Notes: a model not told the origin generated them from the letters alone. DNA of 64,000 nucleotides from Anomaloglossus baeobatrachus (GCF_048569485.1 NC_134358.1:557840728-557904727); one strand, 5' to 3'. Positions 45,194 to 60,100 are shown, numbered from the stretch's first letter. Numbers and translations are program-made.

Positions 45194-48100
45194 GTAGGAA
45201 AATATCAACACTCTCCCCTCCTGAAACACTCTGTGCTGCTGGAGAACCCCATTCTCCCTTTTATCTTTCAATCTGTCATCACTTTTTTCTATTCTCTTCT
45301 TTTTGAATTTTTCCAATTTAATCCTCTACATACTAACAAATGAATGGACTGGTCACTGCCTGCTACAAAATCAACACAGTCATTACCTAAAATACTCTGT
45401 GCTGCTGGTGAACCCGCTCATTGTTTTATCTCCAACTCCGCAACTGCTATTTTCTATTCACTGTTGTCTTTGGTAATGTAGACCTGTCCTTACTAACATC
45501 AATGAATGCATAGGTCACTTTCTGCTACAAAATCACGACACTCATCAACTAAAAAACGGTCATGATGACAATGGGATAGAGGGGAACTGGAGCTCATAGG
45601 CTGTACCTCAAACTAGGTGGCCCTATGCTAACTTTAATCTCAGGGATACTTTTGATGGTGGAGAGGCCTGAGTCTCCTTCCTGGCCCTGCTAATGACCAG
45701 TCCTGATCTGATTCCCCCTCCCCCTAGGGAGGGATGGGGCAGGAATCTTTTGAAACCACAAAGACAGACAAGGGAAAAACCAAAACTTTGTCATACCGCA
45801 CACACATAGGATAAGACAATAAGAGATTCAGGAGGAAAACAAGAGCAGGACGGAAGCTACAAAACATTAGGGGTAAACTCCACAACCGCAACAAACAATG
45901 AGCACAACTTACACCAGAAAGTCTGTGTCACCACACCTAACAGACCAACATAGAATAAGCTATAGCTGGCAAGGGTGGAAGGTTTCCACCAGTATAAATA
46001 GGAGGGGAGCAGATGTAATAGGCCTCCCCACAACATGTGATAAAAGGAGCAAGCAGACCAGCAGAGATTAACTCTTGCTAGCCTGTCTATGAATCAGCAC
46101 ACAGAAGGTCAACGCCCGAGTCTGTCTGTGTTGATCCCAGACACCAGAGAAACCATCGGGGGAGTGTCAGAATCTGCAATCTGAATAGAGGCCAACGAAG
46201 TTTGTGCAAAAACAATTCCCTTTAGACCCGATTGACCATTCACAGGTTGGGGAGTTAAGTCCCCTTTCTTTTTTTGTCTTTTGTTATTCTTTGAAATTTT
46301 CTTTGTGAAAAATTCCTCAAGATGGCGCTCACAGTTTGTAAATTTTCCACTCTTTACTTGCTTTTTAATTATTTTTAAACATTTTAATAACAAAAACAAT
46401 TTTCCGAGAAATTGCACAAAAACAAAATTCTGATCGGCATAAAATTACAACAGAGTAAATTTGCGCCAAAATGTTGCAACTTTTTGGACCAGGGCTGGAG
46501 TACACGGAGTACACGGAGCACGGTTCTGCTGTAATTTTTGCTAATTTTTGGGGGTAAATGGTGATCATTTTTTGTCCAGGCTCCACAGCATTCTACACCA
46601 GCCCAGCGCTGCCCATTTAGAAAAAGTTTGTACACCTGCTGAACCATATATAAGTATGTGTCGATGCTCTGCCAAATCATAAATAAAGAGCCAAGCAATG
46701 GTATAAATGATAATGAGGTGACAATTAGGATATAACTTTTTATGATAAGTCGTTAAAAAGGTTACCACGCAACACGTAAGGTTGTAAAACCAACCTAAAA
46801 TCAAAAACAGAGCAAGTGTAGTATATAGCTCCCACTATAACAAAAACGGAATAAATTTACAGTGAGGGGTTCCCTCGCCGTGCATGAAGATAAACAGGTG
46901 ACTGAATTTAAATAATTGCCACACCATGTGTACACCAAATTTACCAATAGCATGCCCAAGAGTGTAAAAAATCACCAGAATCACAGGTTAACATCACTGT
47001 GGCAAGAAATAGATGCTGTTCCAATGGGGGAGGGGGCAAAAAACAGCCTCGCAATAGTCACCAAATGGCAACAATCTGACCTTATACATTCTATGACCGC
47101 CCAACGCGTTTCTTAATTAACTTAATCATCAGGGGATTCAGGCCAATATAATAATAATTAATAATTTTATTCATTTATATAGCGCTATTAATTCCACAGC
47201 GCTTTACATACATTGGCAACACTGTCCCCATTGGGACTCACAATCTAGAGTCCCTATCTGTATGTCTTTGGAGTGTGGGAGGAAACCCACGCAAACACGG
47301 GGAGAACATACAAACTCCTTGCAGATGTTGTCCTTAGTGGGACTAGAACCCAGGACCCCAGCGCTGCAAGACTGCAGTGCTAACCACTGAGCCACCACAA
47401 GACTGAAGTGCTAACCACTGAGCCACCGTGCCGCCCGCAAACCAAAACCTTCAATATAGTCCGGACTTCCAGCATAGTGTGTCCGGGCATGGCATAGCAG
47501 AACCAGCATAAAAAAAAGTTACATTGTCAATATTTTTCTACAACTATTAGAATGTTTCCAACATTCCGAGCAGTTTTCCCCGGAGTTTGGTGACCGGCCC
47601 CTGCGGCTCCGCTGAGAAGACGCACGCTCCAGGTCATACCTGGGTAATGTGTAATCGACTGCTAGAATTTATGGTTTAATCCTCCGATGCTGGCAGGTTT
47701 CCTTATTGCCGCAGATGAGATGCCTCAAGGTCACATTTGGGCAGTTTTTCTTTAAATGATTGGAGAATTGCTTACATGGCAATCGCAGATATAAGAATTC
47801 ATCCTGTGCCCAGATATATACAGAGGGTATTGAGGACCCTATAGGTGAAATTGCTCTCCCACCACCCCAATGACCGGCACGGCTTCACACCAGCACCCCC
47901 AATATCAGGGGTCACCAACTCCCCTCATCTTACCTGTAAGAGGGTGCCATCGGGGTATTGTGGATTTATTACTCTTATGACCCAATGTGGGCAGTTCCTC
48001 ATGTTTACAGACTGAGGACGGGTCTCTTATGCTGTCAATGTGGCAGTTACTGTTATGGGGGCACATGGGTAGCTGACTTATTAGGGCAACATGGCTGTCA

Positions 48101-51100
48101 CTGTTATGCTGGCATTGACAATGGAGTTTTTATGTTGGCAATATGACTGACATTGTTATGGAGGTACTGTGGAAAGTTTGCTTATGAGGGCACTATGGCT
48201 CTCAATGTCATGGGAAGAACGGGGCGATGTCTTATGCTGGCACTGTACGAGGCACTGCTATGGAAGCACTGTGGAATGATCTATTGTAAGGGCACATTAG
48301 CTGCCACTATTATGGGGGTAATGTGGACAGAGCTTTTGTGTTGGCATTGTGGCTGTATCTGTTATGATGGTACTGTGGGTGGATCTATTATTATGAGGGC
48401 ACTGCGGTTGTATCTGGTAAGGGGTACTATGGCTGTGTCTAATATGAGTGTAGTGTGGCTGTTTCTATTATGAGGGCACTGTGGGTGGATTTCTTATGGA
48501 GGTACTATGGCTGTGTCTGTTATAAGGGTTCTGTGGCTGTTATGAGGACACTGTGGCTGTTATGGGGTTATCATGGATGGATCTGTTCTCAGGGTACCGT
48601 GGCTGTGTCTATTATGAGGGTACTGTGGGTGGATTTCTTATGAGGGTACTGTGGCTGTGTCTGTTATGAGGGCACTGTGGCTGTATCTATTATGGGGGTA
48701 CTGTGGATGGATTTCTTATGAGGGTACTGTGGCAGTATCTGATATGGGGGTACTGTGGGTGGATTTCTTATGAGGGTACTGTGGCTGTATCTGATATGGG
48801 GTACTGTGGCTGTATCTGTTATGAGGGTACTGTGGGAAGATTTCTTATGAGGGTACTGTGGATGTACCTGTTATGAGGGTAGTGTGGGTGGATCTCTTAT
48901 GGAGGGGCTGTGGCTGTATCTGTTATGAGGGTACTATGGGTGGATTTCTTATGAGGGTACTGTGTCTGTATCTGTTATGGGGGTGCTGTGGATGTATCTG
49001 TTATGAAGTTACTGTGGGTGGATCTCTTATGGAGGTACTTTAGCTGTATCTGTTATGAGGGTACTATGGGTGGATTTTCTTTTATGAGGGTACTGTGTCT
49101 GTATCTGTTATGGAGGTACTGTGGCTGTATCTGTTATGAGGGTACTGTGGGTGGATTTCTTATGGAGGTACTGTGGCTGTATCTGTTGTGAGGGTACTAT
49201 GGGTGGATTTCTTATGAGGGTACTGTGGCTTTATCTATAATGAGGGTACTGTGACTGTGTCTGTTATGGTGGTACTTTGGGATTTTTTTTTATGAAGGTA
49301 CTGTGGCTGGATCTGTTATCAGGGTACTTTGGCTGTATCTGTTATTCGGGTACTTTGGCAGTATCTGTTATTCGGGTACTGTGGATGGAGTTCTTTGGGG
49401 ATAGCTGTATCTGATGTCATATGGGGGTACTGTGGCTGTATCTGCTATTCGGGTACTTTGGCTGTATCTGTTATTCGGGTACTGTGGCTGTGTCTGTTAT
49501 TCGGGTCCTGTGGCTGTATGTGTTATTCGGGTACTGTGGATGGAGTTCTTTGGGGATGACTGTAGCTGATGTCATAGGGGGTGCTGTGGCTGTATCTGCT
49601 ATTCGGGTACTTTGGCTGTATCTGTTATTCGGGTACTGTGGCTGTGTCTGTTATTCGGGTCCTGTGGCTGTATGTGTTATTCGGGTACTGTGGATGGAGT
49701 TCTTTGGGGATGACTGTAGCTGATGTCATATGGGGGTGCTGTGGCTGTATCTGCTATTCGGGTACTTTGGCTGTATCTGTTATTCGGGTACTGTGGCTGT
49801 ATCTGTTATTCGGGTACTTTGGCAGTATCTGTTATTCGGGTACTGTGGATGGAGTTCTTTGGGGATGACTGTAGCTGATGTCACATGGGGGTACTGTGGC
49901 TGTATCTGTTATTCGGGTCCTGTGGCTGTATCTGTTATTCGGGTCCTGTGGCTGTATCTGTTATTCGGGTACTGTGGCTGTGGCTGTTATTCGGGTCCTG
50001 TGGCTGTATCTGTTATTCGGGTACTGTGGATGGAGTTCTTTGGGGATGACTGTAGCTGATGTCATATGGGGGTGCTGTGGCTGGTTTCTTTCGGGAGGAC
50101 TGTAGCTATCATGGGGTTCGGGGGCGCTGCCTTCACCCCTTCTGCCTGCCTCCTCTATGATGGGGGCACTGAGGACTGCGCTCTGTAACTTTGTAATCTG
50201 ATGATTGTGGAACATGTTCTTTTTTCTTCCATGATCACTAGTAATGGCGACGTCTCCTTCTCCCGCAGCATGAGACGGACATTCCAGACTTTGTTACAGC
50301 TTATTCCCGGGATCCGTACAACCTGAAGCTGAAAGCCCAAACTCTGAGCTCTTGTAAGTATTATTACATCATTAGAACAGATCTTCATCTTTCTCCTCTT
50401 CTCACTTTCTCCTTATACCGTAAAGTAACATGGAAACCATCAACAAGCAGGTTGTGCGGTTTGGAATTTGTCTCTGTGATTTTTTTTATTTAGTATTTAC
50501 TATAAGTGATTGGATAATTTTTACCTAATGTCCAGATTGTCATTCACCAGGATCAGAACCGAAATCTCAGCAAATTCCTGATCAATGTCTTTACAAAGCT
50601 CAGTCACCCTCTAAGAAAATGTCTTTATATCAAGCAGAATATAATACAGGAGGTAATGAAATGTATGTACACAGTGACTGCAACAGCAGAATAGTGAGTG
50701 CAGCTCTGGAGTATAATACAGGATGTAACTCAGGATCAGTAATGTAATGTATATACACAGTGACTGCACCAGCAGAATAGTGAGTGCAGTTCTGGAGTAT
50801 AATACAGGAGGTAACTCAGGATCAGTAATGTAATGTATGTACACAGTGACTGCACCAGCAGAATAGTGAGTGCAGCTCTGGAGTATAATACAGGAGGTAA
50901 CCCAGGATCTGTAATATAATGTATGTACACAGTGACTGCACCAGCAGAATAGTGAGTGCAGCTCTGGAGTATAATACGGGATGTAACTCAGGATCAGTAC
51001 AGGATCAGTAATGTAATATATGTACACAGTGACTGCACCAACAGAATAGAGAGTGCAGCTCTGGAGTATAATACAGGATATAACTCAGGATCAGTACAGG

Positions 51101-54100
51101 ATCAGTAATGTAATATATGTACACAGTGACTGCACCAACAGAATAGAGAGTGCAGCTCTGGAGTATAATACAGGAGGTAACCCAGGATCTGTAATATAAT
51201 GTATGTACACAGTGACTGCACCAGCAGAATAGTGAGTGCCGCTCCGGAGTATAATACAGGAGGTAACTCAGGATCAGTAATGTAATGTATGTCCACAGTG
51301 ACTGCACCAGCAGAATAGTGAGTGCAGCTCTGGAGTATAATACAGGAGGTAACTCAGGATCAGTAATGTATGTACACAGTGACTGCACCAGCAGAATAGT
51401 GAGTGCAGCTCTGGAGTATAATACAGGAGGTAACTCAGGATCAGTAATGTAATGTATGTACACAGTGATTGCACCAGCAGAATAGTGAGTGCAGCTGTCA
51501 GGACCGGTGGACCCAGGAGGTGGATCCTCTGGACCGAGCACCCCACCAGGGGCAGAGTACACGGCAGCCGAAGCACTGGCGTGGCCGGAACGGGAACCGT
51601 GTCCCACAGGGGACGGGAAGAACACAGTCACTGGGGTCTCGGGGCTCCAGGGCACTGGCGTGGCCGAGTAGAAAAGACAAGCAGGAGTCCAGGTAACGGG
51701 ACACAGCATAAGGGGACCTGAGCACCTAGCTTTCAAAACTAAGTTTCAAGACACGTTGATCAGGCCCCGCCCACATGGCAAGGCAAGTCTTATATACCCA
51801 GCACAGCCCCATGTCATTTCCTGCTTCAGGTGTGATGGGCCTATAAGACCAGGAGAGTGGGCGCGGCCTGGTCCTATACAGAGGCATTAGTCAGAGTCAG
51901 ACTCCTGAGACCAGGAGCAGAACACAGGAGAGCACGAGCGGGGGCGGTAGCCATGACCGGTGGACACGTGGACAGGATCAGTGGTCACGGAGCGGTGCCG
52001 GGATGGTGCGACCGGGTCAGTGGGTAAGGAGCGGTGCTGAGGCATCGGGAGCGTGACAGCAGCTCTGGAGTATAATACAGGAGATAACTCAGGATCAGCA
52101 CAGGATCAGTAATGTATGTACACAGTGACTGCACCAGCAGAATAGTGAGTGCAGCTCTGGAGCATAATACAGGAGGTAACTCAGGATCAGTAATGTATGT
52201 ACACAGTGACTGCACCAGCAGAATAGTGAGTGCAGCTCTGGAGTATAATACAGGAGGTAACTCAGGATCAGTAATGTAATGTATGTACACAGTGACTGCA
52301 CCAGCAGAATAGTGAGTGCAGCTCTGGTGTATAATACAGGAGGTAACTCAGGATCAGTAATGTAATGTATGTACACAGTGACTGCACCAGCAGAATAGTG
52401 AGTGCAGCTCTGGAGTATAATACAGGAGGTAACTCAGGATCAGTAATGTATGTACACAGTGACTGCACCAGCAGAATAGTGAGTGCAGTGTGGCGCCCCA
52501 GGACCTGGTCGCCACAACAGCATTGCCCTCCCAAAGGGTTAATGCTGAGCCTGGAGGTAATTGGGAGATCTATTGGCCAGTAAGTTAACACCCAACACAG
52601 TTCTCCCTCCGGCCAGCAGAGGGAGCTCTGAACCTGGAACTTCAGGGAGCATTCCTTAAGTCTGGCTGAAGGGAGGAAGTAGTGGTTAGTCTGGAGACAG
52701 GAGTGAAAGAGAACAGACGCAGGGTGGTGCTGCCTTGTGGAACTGGGGCCTAGAGCTTGGATAGCTTGGCCCAGTGAAGCAAGGGGAGCAGCGAGGCACA
52801 GCAGAGACTCGGACATCGGAGTCTGTGGTTGCCAGGGCATAAAATCCATCCCTGGTAGCTGAATCCGGAGGGCAGGGGAGCTGCAAGCCCCTGGCCCAGA
52901 AGCAAACTGAGGGTACAGCTGCATCCCAAGGGCCTGGTGTGGACTCCAGCAGAGAAGCACCAGAGAGGGCCTGCGCAGTCTACCCCACAGAAAAGGGGAC
53001 GAACCACCAGTCCCAGCAGCAGGAGGGCAATTGCAACCCAAAGGGCAGTGTCCTAAAACAGCAAAGAAAGATTAAGGAGTAGGCCTCATACTCAACTGGC
53101 CAAAGATCACCCCAGGCACTTCCAGGCCGGCCGGACCATCTTTACCATCTGTGACGGTCTCCCTGGACTAAGTTTCTGCCGAGTAAAAGAGGAGAAGGTA
53201 AAGAGACTACAGTTTGTGCCTGTTTCTTTCAATGCTTGTCGGCCCTGCACCGTGTTAGTCACACAACACCATAGACTTCCACAAGCACCAACTGTGTCCC
53301 GGGGCACCGCTCCACCTGTGGGGAGCAGTACCACCATTGCTGCCACTTCATCACCCCGGAGGCCTTACACAGCAGCGGCGGCTCAATAGCCGCAGACCAC
53401 AGGTGGCGTCACAAACACAACCATTAACAAGCAAGCCACATATTTTACTGACACCCACCAGGGCCACGGAGCCGGGCCCAGCCACCACTGACTACCACCG
53501 GACTAGTCCAGCCCGGCACCGGGTGTCCCATAGCCCTGGGGTGGGCGAGTCAGCAGCTCTGGAGTATAATACAGGAGGTAACTCAGGATCAGTAATGTAA
53601 TGTATGTACACAGTGACTGCACTAGCAGAATAGTGAGTGCAGCTCTGGAGTATAATGCAGGATGTAACTCAGGATCAGTAATGTAATGTATGTACACAGT
53701 GATTGTACAAGCAGAATAGTGAGTGCAGCTCTGGAATATAATACAGGAGGTAACTCAGGATCAGTAATGTAATGTATGTACACAGTGACTGCACCAGCAG
53801 AATAGTGAGTGCAGCTCTGGAGTATAATACAGGCTGTAACTCAGGATCAGTAATGTATGTACACAGTGACTTCACCAGCAGAATAGTGAGTGCAGCTCTG
53901 GAGTATAATACAGGATGTAACTCAGGATCAGTACAGGATCAGTAATGTAATGTATGTACACAGTGACTGCACCAGCAGAATAGAGAGTGCAGCTCTGGAG
54001 TATAATACAGGAGGTAACCCAGGATCTGTAATATAATGTATGTACACAGTGACTGCACCAGCAGAATAGTGAGTGCCGCTCTGGAGTCTAAGACAGGATG

Positions 54101-57100
54101 TAACTCAGGATCAGTAATGTATGTACACGGTGACTGCACCAGCAGAATAGTGAGTGCAGCTCTGGAGTATAATACAGGAGGTAACTCAGGATCAGTAATG
54201 TAATGTATGTACAGAGTGACTGCACCAGCAGAATAGTGAGTGCAGCTCTGGAGTATAATACAGGATGTAACTCAGGATCAGTACAGGATCAGTAATGTAA
54301 TGTATGTACACAGTGACTGCACCAGCAGAATAGAGAGTGCAGCTCTGGAGTATAATACAGGAGGTAACCCAGGATCTGTAATATAATGTATGTACACAGT
54401 GACTGCACCAGCAGAATAGTGAGTGCCGCTCTGGAGTCTAAGACAGGATGTAACTCAGGATCAGTAATGTATGTACACGGTGACTGCACCAGCAGAATAG
54501 TGAGTGCAGCTCTGGAGTATAATACAGGAGGTAACTCAGGATCAGTAATGTAATGTATGTACAGAGTGACTGCACCAGCAGAATAGTGAGTGCAGCTCTG
54601 GAGTATAATACAGGAGGTAACTCAGGATCAGTAATGTAATGTATGTACACAGTGACTGCACGAGCAGAATAGTGAGTGCAGCTCTGGAGTATAATGCAGG
54701 ATGTAACTCAGGATCAGTAATGTAATGTATGTACACAGTGACTGCACCAGCAGAATAGTGAGTGCAGTAAAGTTCATTCCATCCTTATAATACAAATTAT
54801 TTTTGTAGTAAATTCTTTTACTGATTGACAGTTATTAGTTCATGAACCAGTTTTATGAGCAGTTATGCACTTTATAATACTATGTATATATACATTTACC
54901 ATGTACTGTATTATCTGGTTCATAGGTGTATAGCGGAGTATCATGTGTAATATTAGAGGATCACCCCCCTCTTCTATGAGTACTTTTATTTACACTTATT
55001 TCTGCTAGTGATGAGAGATTGTGCTCGGCACTGCTCATAACTCAGCCTGAGTGTCCCGGGTGCTCACGTGCCATGTCCGAGTCCTCGAGTGGCAAATTTT
55101 GCGGCTGTTAAACACGGTAATAACATGAGGAGAGCTGGATATGCAGGAGAATCACTAAAATGGATGGAAGCAGAGTTCAAATGGAATGGGAACAGCATGG
55201 GAAAGATGCCTAGGCTACCAGGTAGTTGCTGGGAAGTAAAAAAAATAATTGATTTAAAAAAATGACATGAGGTCCCCCCATTTTTGATAAACAGAGAAGG
55301 TAAATCAGACAGCTGGGAGCTTGTATTATCAGGCTGGGTAGGCCCATGGATCTTTGGTCCTTCCCAGTCTAAAAATAGCAGCACTCAGCCGCCCCATCAT
55401 ATTAGATGCTCCAATTCTGGCGCTTTGCCCAGTTCTTCCCGATGCCTTGGTGCAGTGGCAATCAAGATAATGCTTTGGGGTTGATGTCAGCTGTGTAATA
55501 TCAGCTGTCATCAAGCTGAGGGATTAGTAATGGAGAGGCGTCTAAGAGACACACCTATTACTAACCAAGTAATAAAAAGCAACCACACACACACAGGAAA
55601 AAATAGTTTATTTGATGCATCTCAACTAAACTGAACTAAATAAATTAATTTAAAAAAATTACTTGGGGTCCCCTTCATTTTTGATAACCAGCCAAGGTAA
55701 AGCAGACAGCTGGGGGCTGGTATTATAAAGCTGGGAAGGTCCATGGTTATTGGGTCCTTCCAAGCCTAAAAATAGCGGCCTGCAGTCACCTCAGAAGTGA
55801 GGCATCCATTAAATGCTCCAATTATGCCACTTCACCCTGGCTGTTCCTGATTGCTCTGATGTGGATGCAATCAGGGTAATATTTTAGGGGAGTCAGCTGA
55901 CCTGACCTCAAGCCCTGGTGTTAATACTGAAGCGACGTCTATCAGATACCTTCATTACTAACCCGGTAAGTGAAAAGAAAAAAAAGACACAGGAAAAAAT
56001 ATTTTATTTGAATATAGACTCTCCCACACTGTCTCTCATTCACCAAAAATGTTCCCATGAAGCTCCTCCATCGTAGTCCATGATCCATGAATGCAACTCC
56101 GGGGACAGTAGTGAAGCGCTGGGTACAATGACAGCGCTCAGCAGAGCTGCAGGGTCTCGTTGACACAGCGGTGAGCCCTGAAGAGAGTTGTCGTTGGACC
56201 CGATGCCTGTGAATAGCTATACTTCACTGCTATTCATATTCACCTGAGCTGCATTCAGGGATCATGGACTATGACGGAGGAGCTTCAAGGGAACATTTTT
56301 AATATTAAATTAGCAAACAAGGAATAGAGAGGGGGAGTCTTTGATTAAATAAACTATTTATTCCTGTGTGTGTGTTTTGTTTTTTTACTATTGGGTTAGT
56401 AATTGTGGTGTCTGACAAACCCCTCTCTATTACTAACTCCTCAGCTTGATGCCAGCTACATTACACAGCTGACATCAACCCAAAAAGCATTACCCCAATT
56501 GCTACTGCACCAGGGCTTCAGGAGGAGCCAGGCACAGCCCCAGAATTGGAGCATCTAATGTGATGGAGTGGCTTCAGGCTGCTATTTTTAGACTGGGAAA
56601 GGCCGAATAACCATGGACCTTCCCAGCCTGATAATATCAGCCCCCAGCTGTCTGCTTTACCTTGGCTAGTAATCAAAAATAGGGGGAACCTCATGTAATT
56701 TTTTTAAATAATGATTTATTTTCTTCCCAGCAGCGATCTGGCAGTCAATATGTCTATTTTAATGCTGCAATGTGAACTATTACCTATAACGTAAATTGGC
56801 GTTGTTCCTTGTATCCGACCATGTGATCAGGTCTTGATCTGATAAACTTGTATGTTGTTGAGAAAATCTCGTTATGGGCAAAAATCTGGACTTTAACCAT
56901 TTCTGCACCTGATATTCCAGCATGTGAGCTTCCGCCCATAGATGCCATGAAGAGCAGAGAGAAGGTGAAACGCTTCGTCCTGCATAAACCTGCCGATCCA
57001 CAGTGGGATTCAGGACTTATTTTACCCAGGAGCCCCTGGCCGCCCAAATCTGCCTCCTATTCTGTGAGTCCCTGTTGCAATATCTGTCTATAGTGGTTAT

Positions 57101-60100
57101 ATAAGAGTTTTTCTCATACTTGTTCTTCCGGAGCGCACCGTTCCCCGGCCTCCTGGCTTCTCGCTTGCCTGGTGATGCTGCTCTTTTAAAATACTACAAC
57201 TCTCATCATTATATCCTGATTTCAGAGACACAGAAGAAGGCGCCGTGTATACAGTGCATTCATGGATCGGGTAGAAGAAAAATTTACTGCCAGTAATCAA
57301 GTGAGTATTTGAAAGCCAATTTATTGGATGTTTAAAAGATATGGACACTTTTGGAGACACTTTTTTCACCTAAATGTGTATAATTTTGTCTACAAATCAT
57401 TTTTGCACTAACATTTTGTTAATAATTTGGCTTCTACATCCTCTGTGTATCACATTACATAGACTGCAGAATGAGTTACCCGTGAGCTCGATCTCTGGTC
57501 TGTGAGCTCGATCTCTGGTCTGTGAGCTCGATCTCTGGTCTGTGAGCTCAATCTCTTGTCTGTGAGCTCAATCTCTGGTTTGTGAGCTCAATCTCTAGTC
57601 TGTCAGCTCAAGCTCTGGTCTGTGAGCTCAATCTCTAGTCTGTGAACTTGATCTGTTGTATGTAAGCTCTATCTCTAATTTGTGAGTTCAATCTCTAGCC
57701 TGTGAGCTCAATCTCTGGTCTGTGAACTTGATCTGTTGTATTTAAGCTCTATCTCTGATCTGTGAGCTCTTGTCTGTGAGCTCGATCTCTTGTCTGTGAG
57801 CTTGATCTCTTGTCTGTGAGCTCAATCTCTTGTCTGTGAGCTTGATCTCTGGTCTGTGAGTTTGATCTCTGGCCTGGGAGCTCGATCTCTGGTCTGTGAG
57901 CTTGATCTCTGGTCTGTGTGCTCGATCTCTGGTCTGTGAGCTCGATCTCTGGTTTGTGTGCTCAATCTCTGGTTTGTGAGCTCAATCTCTGGTTTGTGAG
58001 CTCAATCTCTGGTCTCTGAGCTCAATCATTGATTTGTGAGCTCAATCTCTGGTTTGTGAGCTCAATCTCTGGTTTGTGAGCTCAATCTCTGGTCTCTGAG
58101 CTCAATCATTGGTTTGTGAGCTCAATCTCTGGTTTGTGAGCTCAATCTCTAGTCTGTCAGCTCAATCTCTGGTCTGTGAGCTCAATCTCTGGTCTGTGAG
58201 CTCAATCTCTGGTCTGTGAACTTGATCTGTTGTATGTAAGCTCTATCTCCGATCTGTGAGTTCAATCTCTAGCCTGGGAGCTCAATCACTTGTCTGTGAG
58301 CTCAATCTCCTTTATGTGAGCTTGACTTCTTGTCAGTGAGCTTGAGCTCTCTTCTCCTGAACCACCTTCTTAGATGATTTATAACTGGGTGAAAGTGGGA
58401 ACTTTAATGTGGTCATAAATCAGCTTAGAAGACAAGTCAGGAGAGGAGATAAGAGGAATTAACTGCCATTTTATGGGATGTTTAAAAAATATGGACACTT
58501 TCGGAGACACCTTTTTTCACCTAAATGTGTATAATTTTGGCTACAAATCATTTTTGCAATAACATTTTGGTAACAATTTGACTTCTACATCCTCTATATA
58601 TCACAGTACATAGCAGACTGCAGAATGAGGTACCTGTAAGCTTGATCTCTGATCTGTGAACTCGATCTCTCGTCTGTGTGCTCTATATCTAGTCTGTGAG
58701 CTTGATCTCTGGTCTGTGAGCTATCTACTGTATCTGGTTTGTGAGTTCGATCTCTGGTCTGTGAGCTCAATGTCTTGTCTGTGAGCTCTATGTCTTGTCT
58801 GTGAGCTCTATGTCTTGTCTGTAAGCTCTATGTCTTGTCTGTGAGCTCTATGTCTTGTCTGTGAGCTCTATGTCTGGTCTGTCAGCACAATGTCTGGTCT
58901 GTGAACTTCATGTTTAGTCTGTGAGCGCGATGTTTGGTCTGTGAGCTTGATCTATAGTCTCTGCGCACGATCTCTAGTCTCTGAGCACGATTTCTAGTCT
59001 CTGAGCATGATCTCTGGTCTCTGAGCTCAATCTCTGGTCTGTGAGCTCGATCTCTTGTTTGTGAGCTTGATCTCTGGTCTGTGAGCTTGATCTCTGGTCT
59101 GTGAGCTCGATCTCTTGTTTGTGAGCTCGATCTCTGGTCTGTGAGCTTGATCTCTGGTCTGTGAGCTTGATCTCTGGTCTGTGAGCTCGATCTCTGGTCT
59201 GTGAGCTCGATCTCTGCTCTGTAAGCTCGATCTCTGGTCTGTGAGCTCGATCTCTACTTTGTGAGCTTGATCTCTCTTATCCTGAAATATCTTAAATGAT
59301 TTATGACTTTATGAAAGTGGAAACTTAGATGTGGTCATAAATCAGCTTAGAAGATAAGTCAGGAGAGGAGATAAGAGGAATTAACTGCCATTTTATGGGA
59401 TGTTTAAAAAATATGGACACTTTCGGAGACACCTTTTTTCACCTAAATGTGTATAATTTTGTCTACAAATCATTTTTGCAATAACATTTTGGTAACAATT
59501 TGACTTCTACATCCTCTATATATCACAGTACATAGCAGACTGCAGAATGAGGTACCTGTAAGCTTGATCTCTGATCTGTGAACTCGATCTCTCGTCTGTG
59601 TGCTCTATATCTAGTCTGTGAGCTTGATCTCTGGTCTGTGAGCTATCTACTGTATCTGGTTTGTGAGTTCGATCTCTGGTCTGTGAGCTCTATGTCTTGT
59701 CTGTGAGCTCTATGTCTTGTCTGTGAGCTCTATGTCTTGTCTGTGAGCTCTATGTCTTGTCTGTGAGCTCTATGTCTTGTCTGTGAGCTCTATGTCTGGT
59801 CTGTCAGCACAATGTCTGGTCTGTGAACTTCATGTTTAGTCTGTGAGCGCGATGTTTGGTCTGTGAGCTTGATCTATAGTCTCTGCGCACGATCTCTAGT
59901 CTCTGAGCACGATTTCTAGTCTCTGAGCATGATCTCTGGTCTCTGAGCTCAATCTCTGGTCTGTGAGCTCGATCTCTTGTTTGTGAGCTTGATCTCTGGT
60001 CTGTGAGCTTGATCTCTGGTCTGTGAGCTCGATCTCTTGTTTGTGAGCTCGATCTCTTGTTTGTGAGCTCGATCTCTGGTCTGTGAGCTTGATCTCTGGT

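Larger units (their letters stand above)
50640..54770. repeat. 86-bp minisatellite interrupted by two solo LTRs
   Basis: Unit: GCAGCTCTGGAGTATAATAC, AGGAGGTAACTCAGGATCAG, TAATGTAATGTATGTACACA, GTGACTGCACCAGCAGAATA, GTGAGT. About 28-30 units are present, some shortened to about 81 bp by loss of a TAATG and some extended by a repeated GGATCAGTAC. The LTRs at 51496-52058 and 52489-53552 interrupt it. A 350-bp block is duplicated (53939-54139 recurs at 54289-54489). It is intronic, and its frames are not genes. Confidence 0.95.

Noticed and set aside
45194-45343. Extension of the 44750 exon to the stop at 45345
   Set aside because: A good donor at 45193 and loss of protein-like character (Phe/Leu-rich, low-complexity tail) argue for an intron, and the next exon fits in phase.
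47340-47437. Possible tRNA gene (A and B box words)
   Set aside because: The boxes belong to the tRNA-derived head of a SINE with a 3' tail; no cloverleaf acceptor stem is complete, and the A-box part is duplicated.
50611-54736. Many 60-240-codon minus-strand frames with LYYTPELHSLFCWCSHCVHT
   Set aside because: They come from the 86-bp minisatellite and change frame from unit to unit; no gene.
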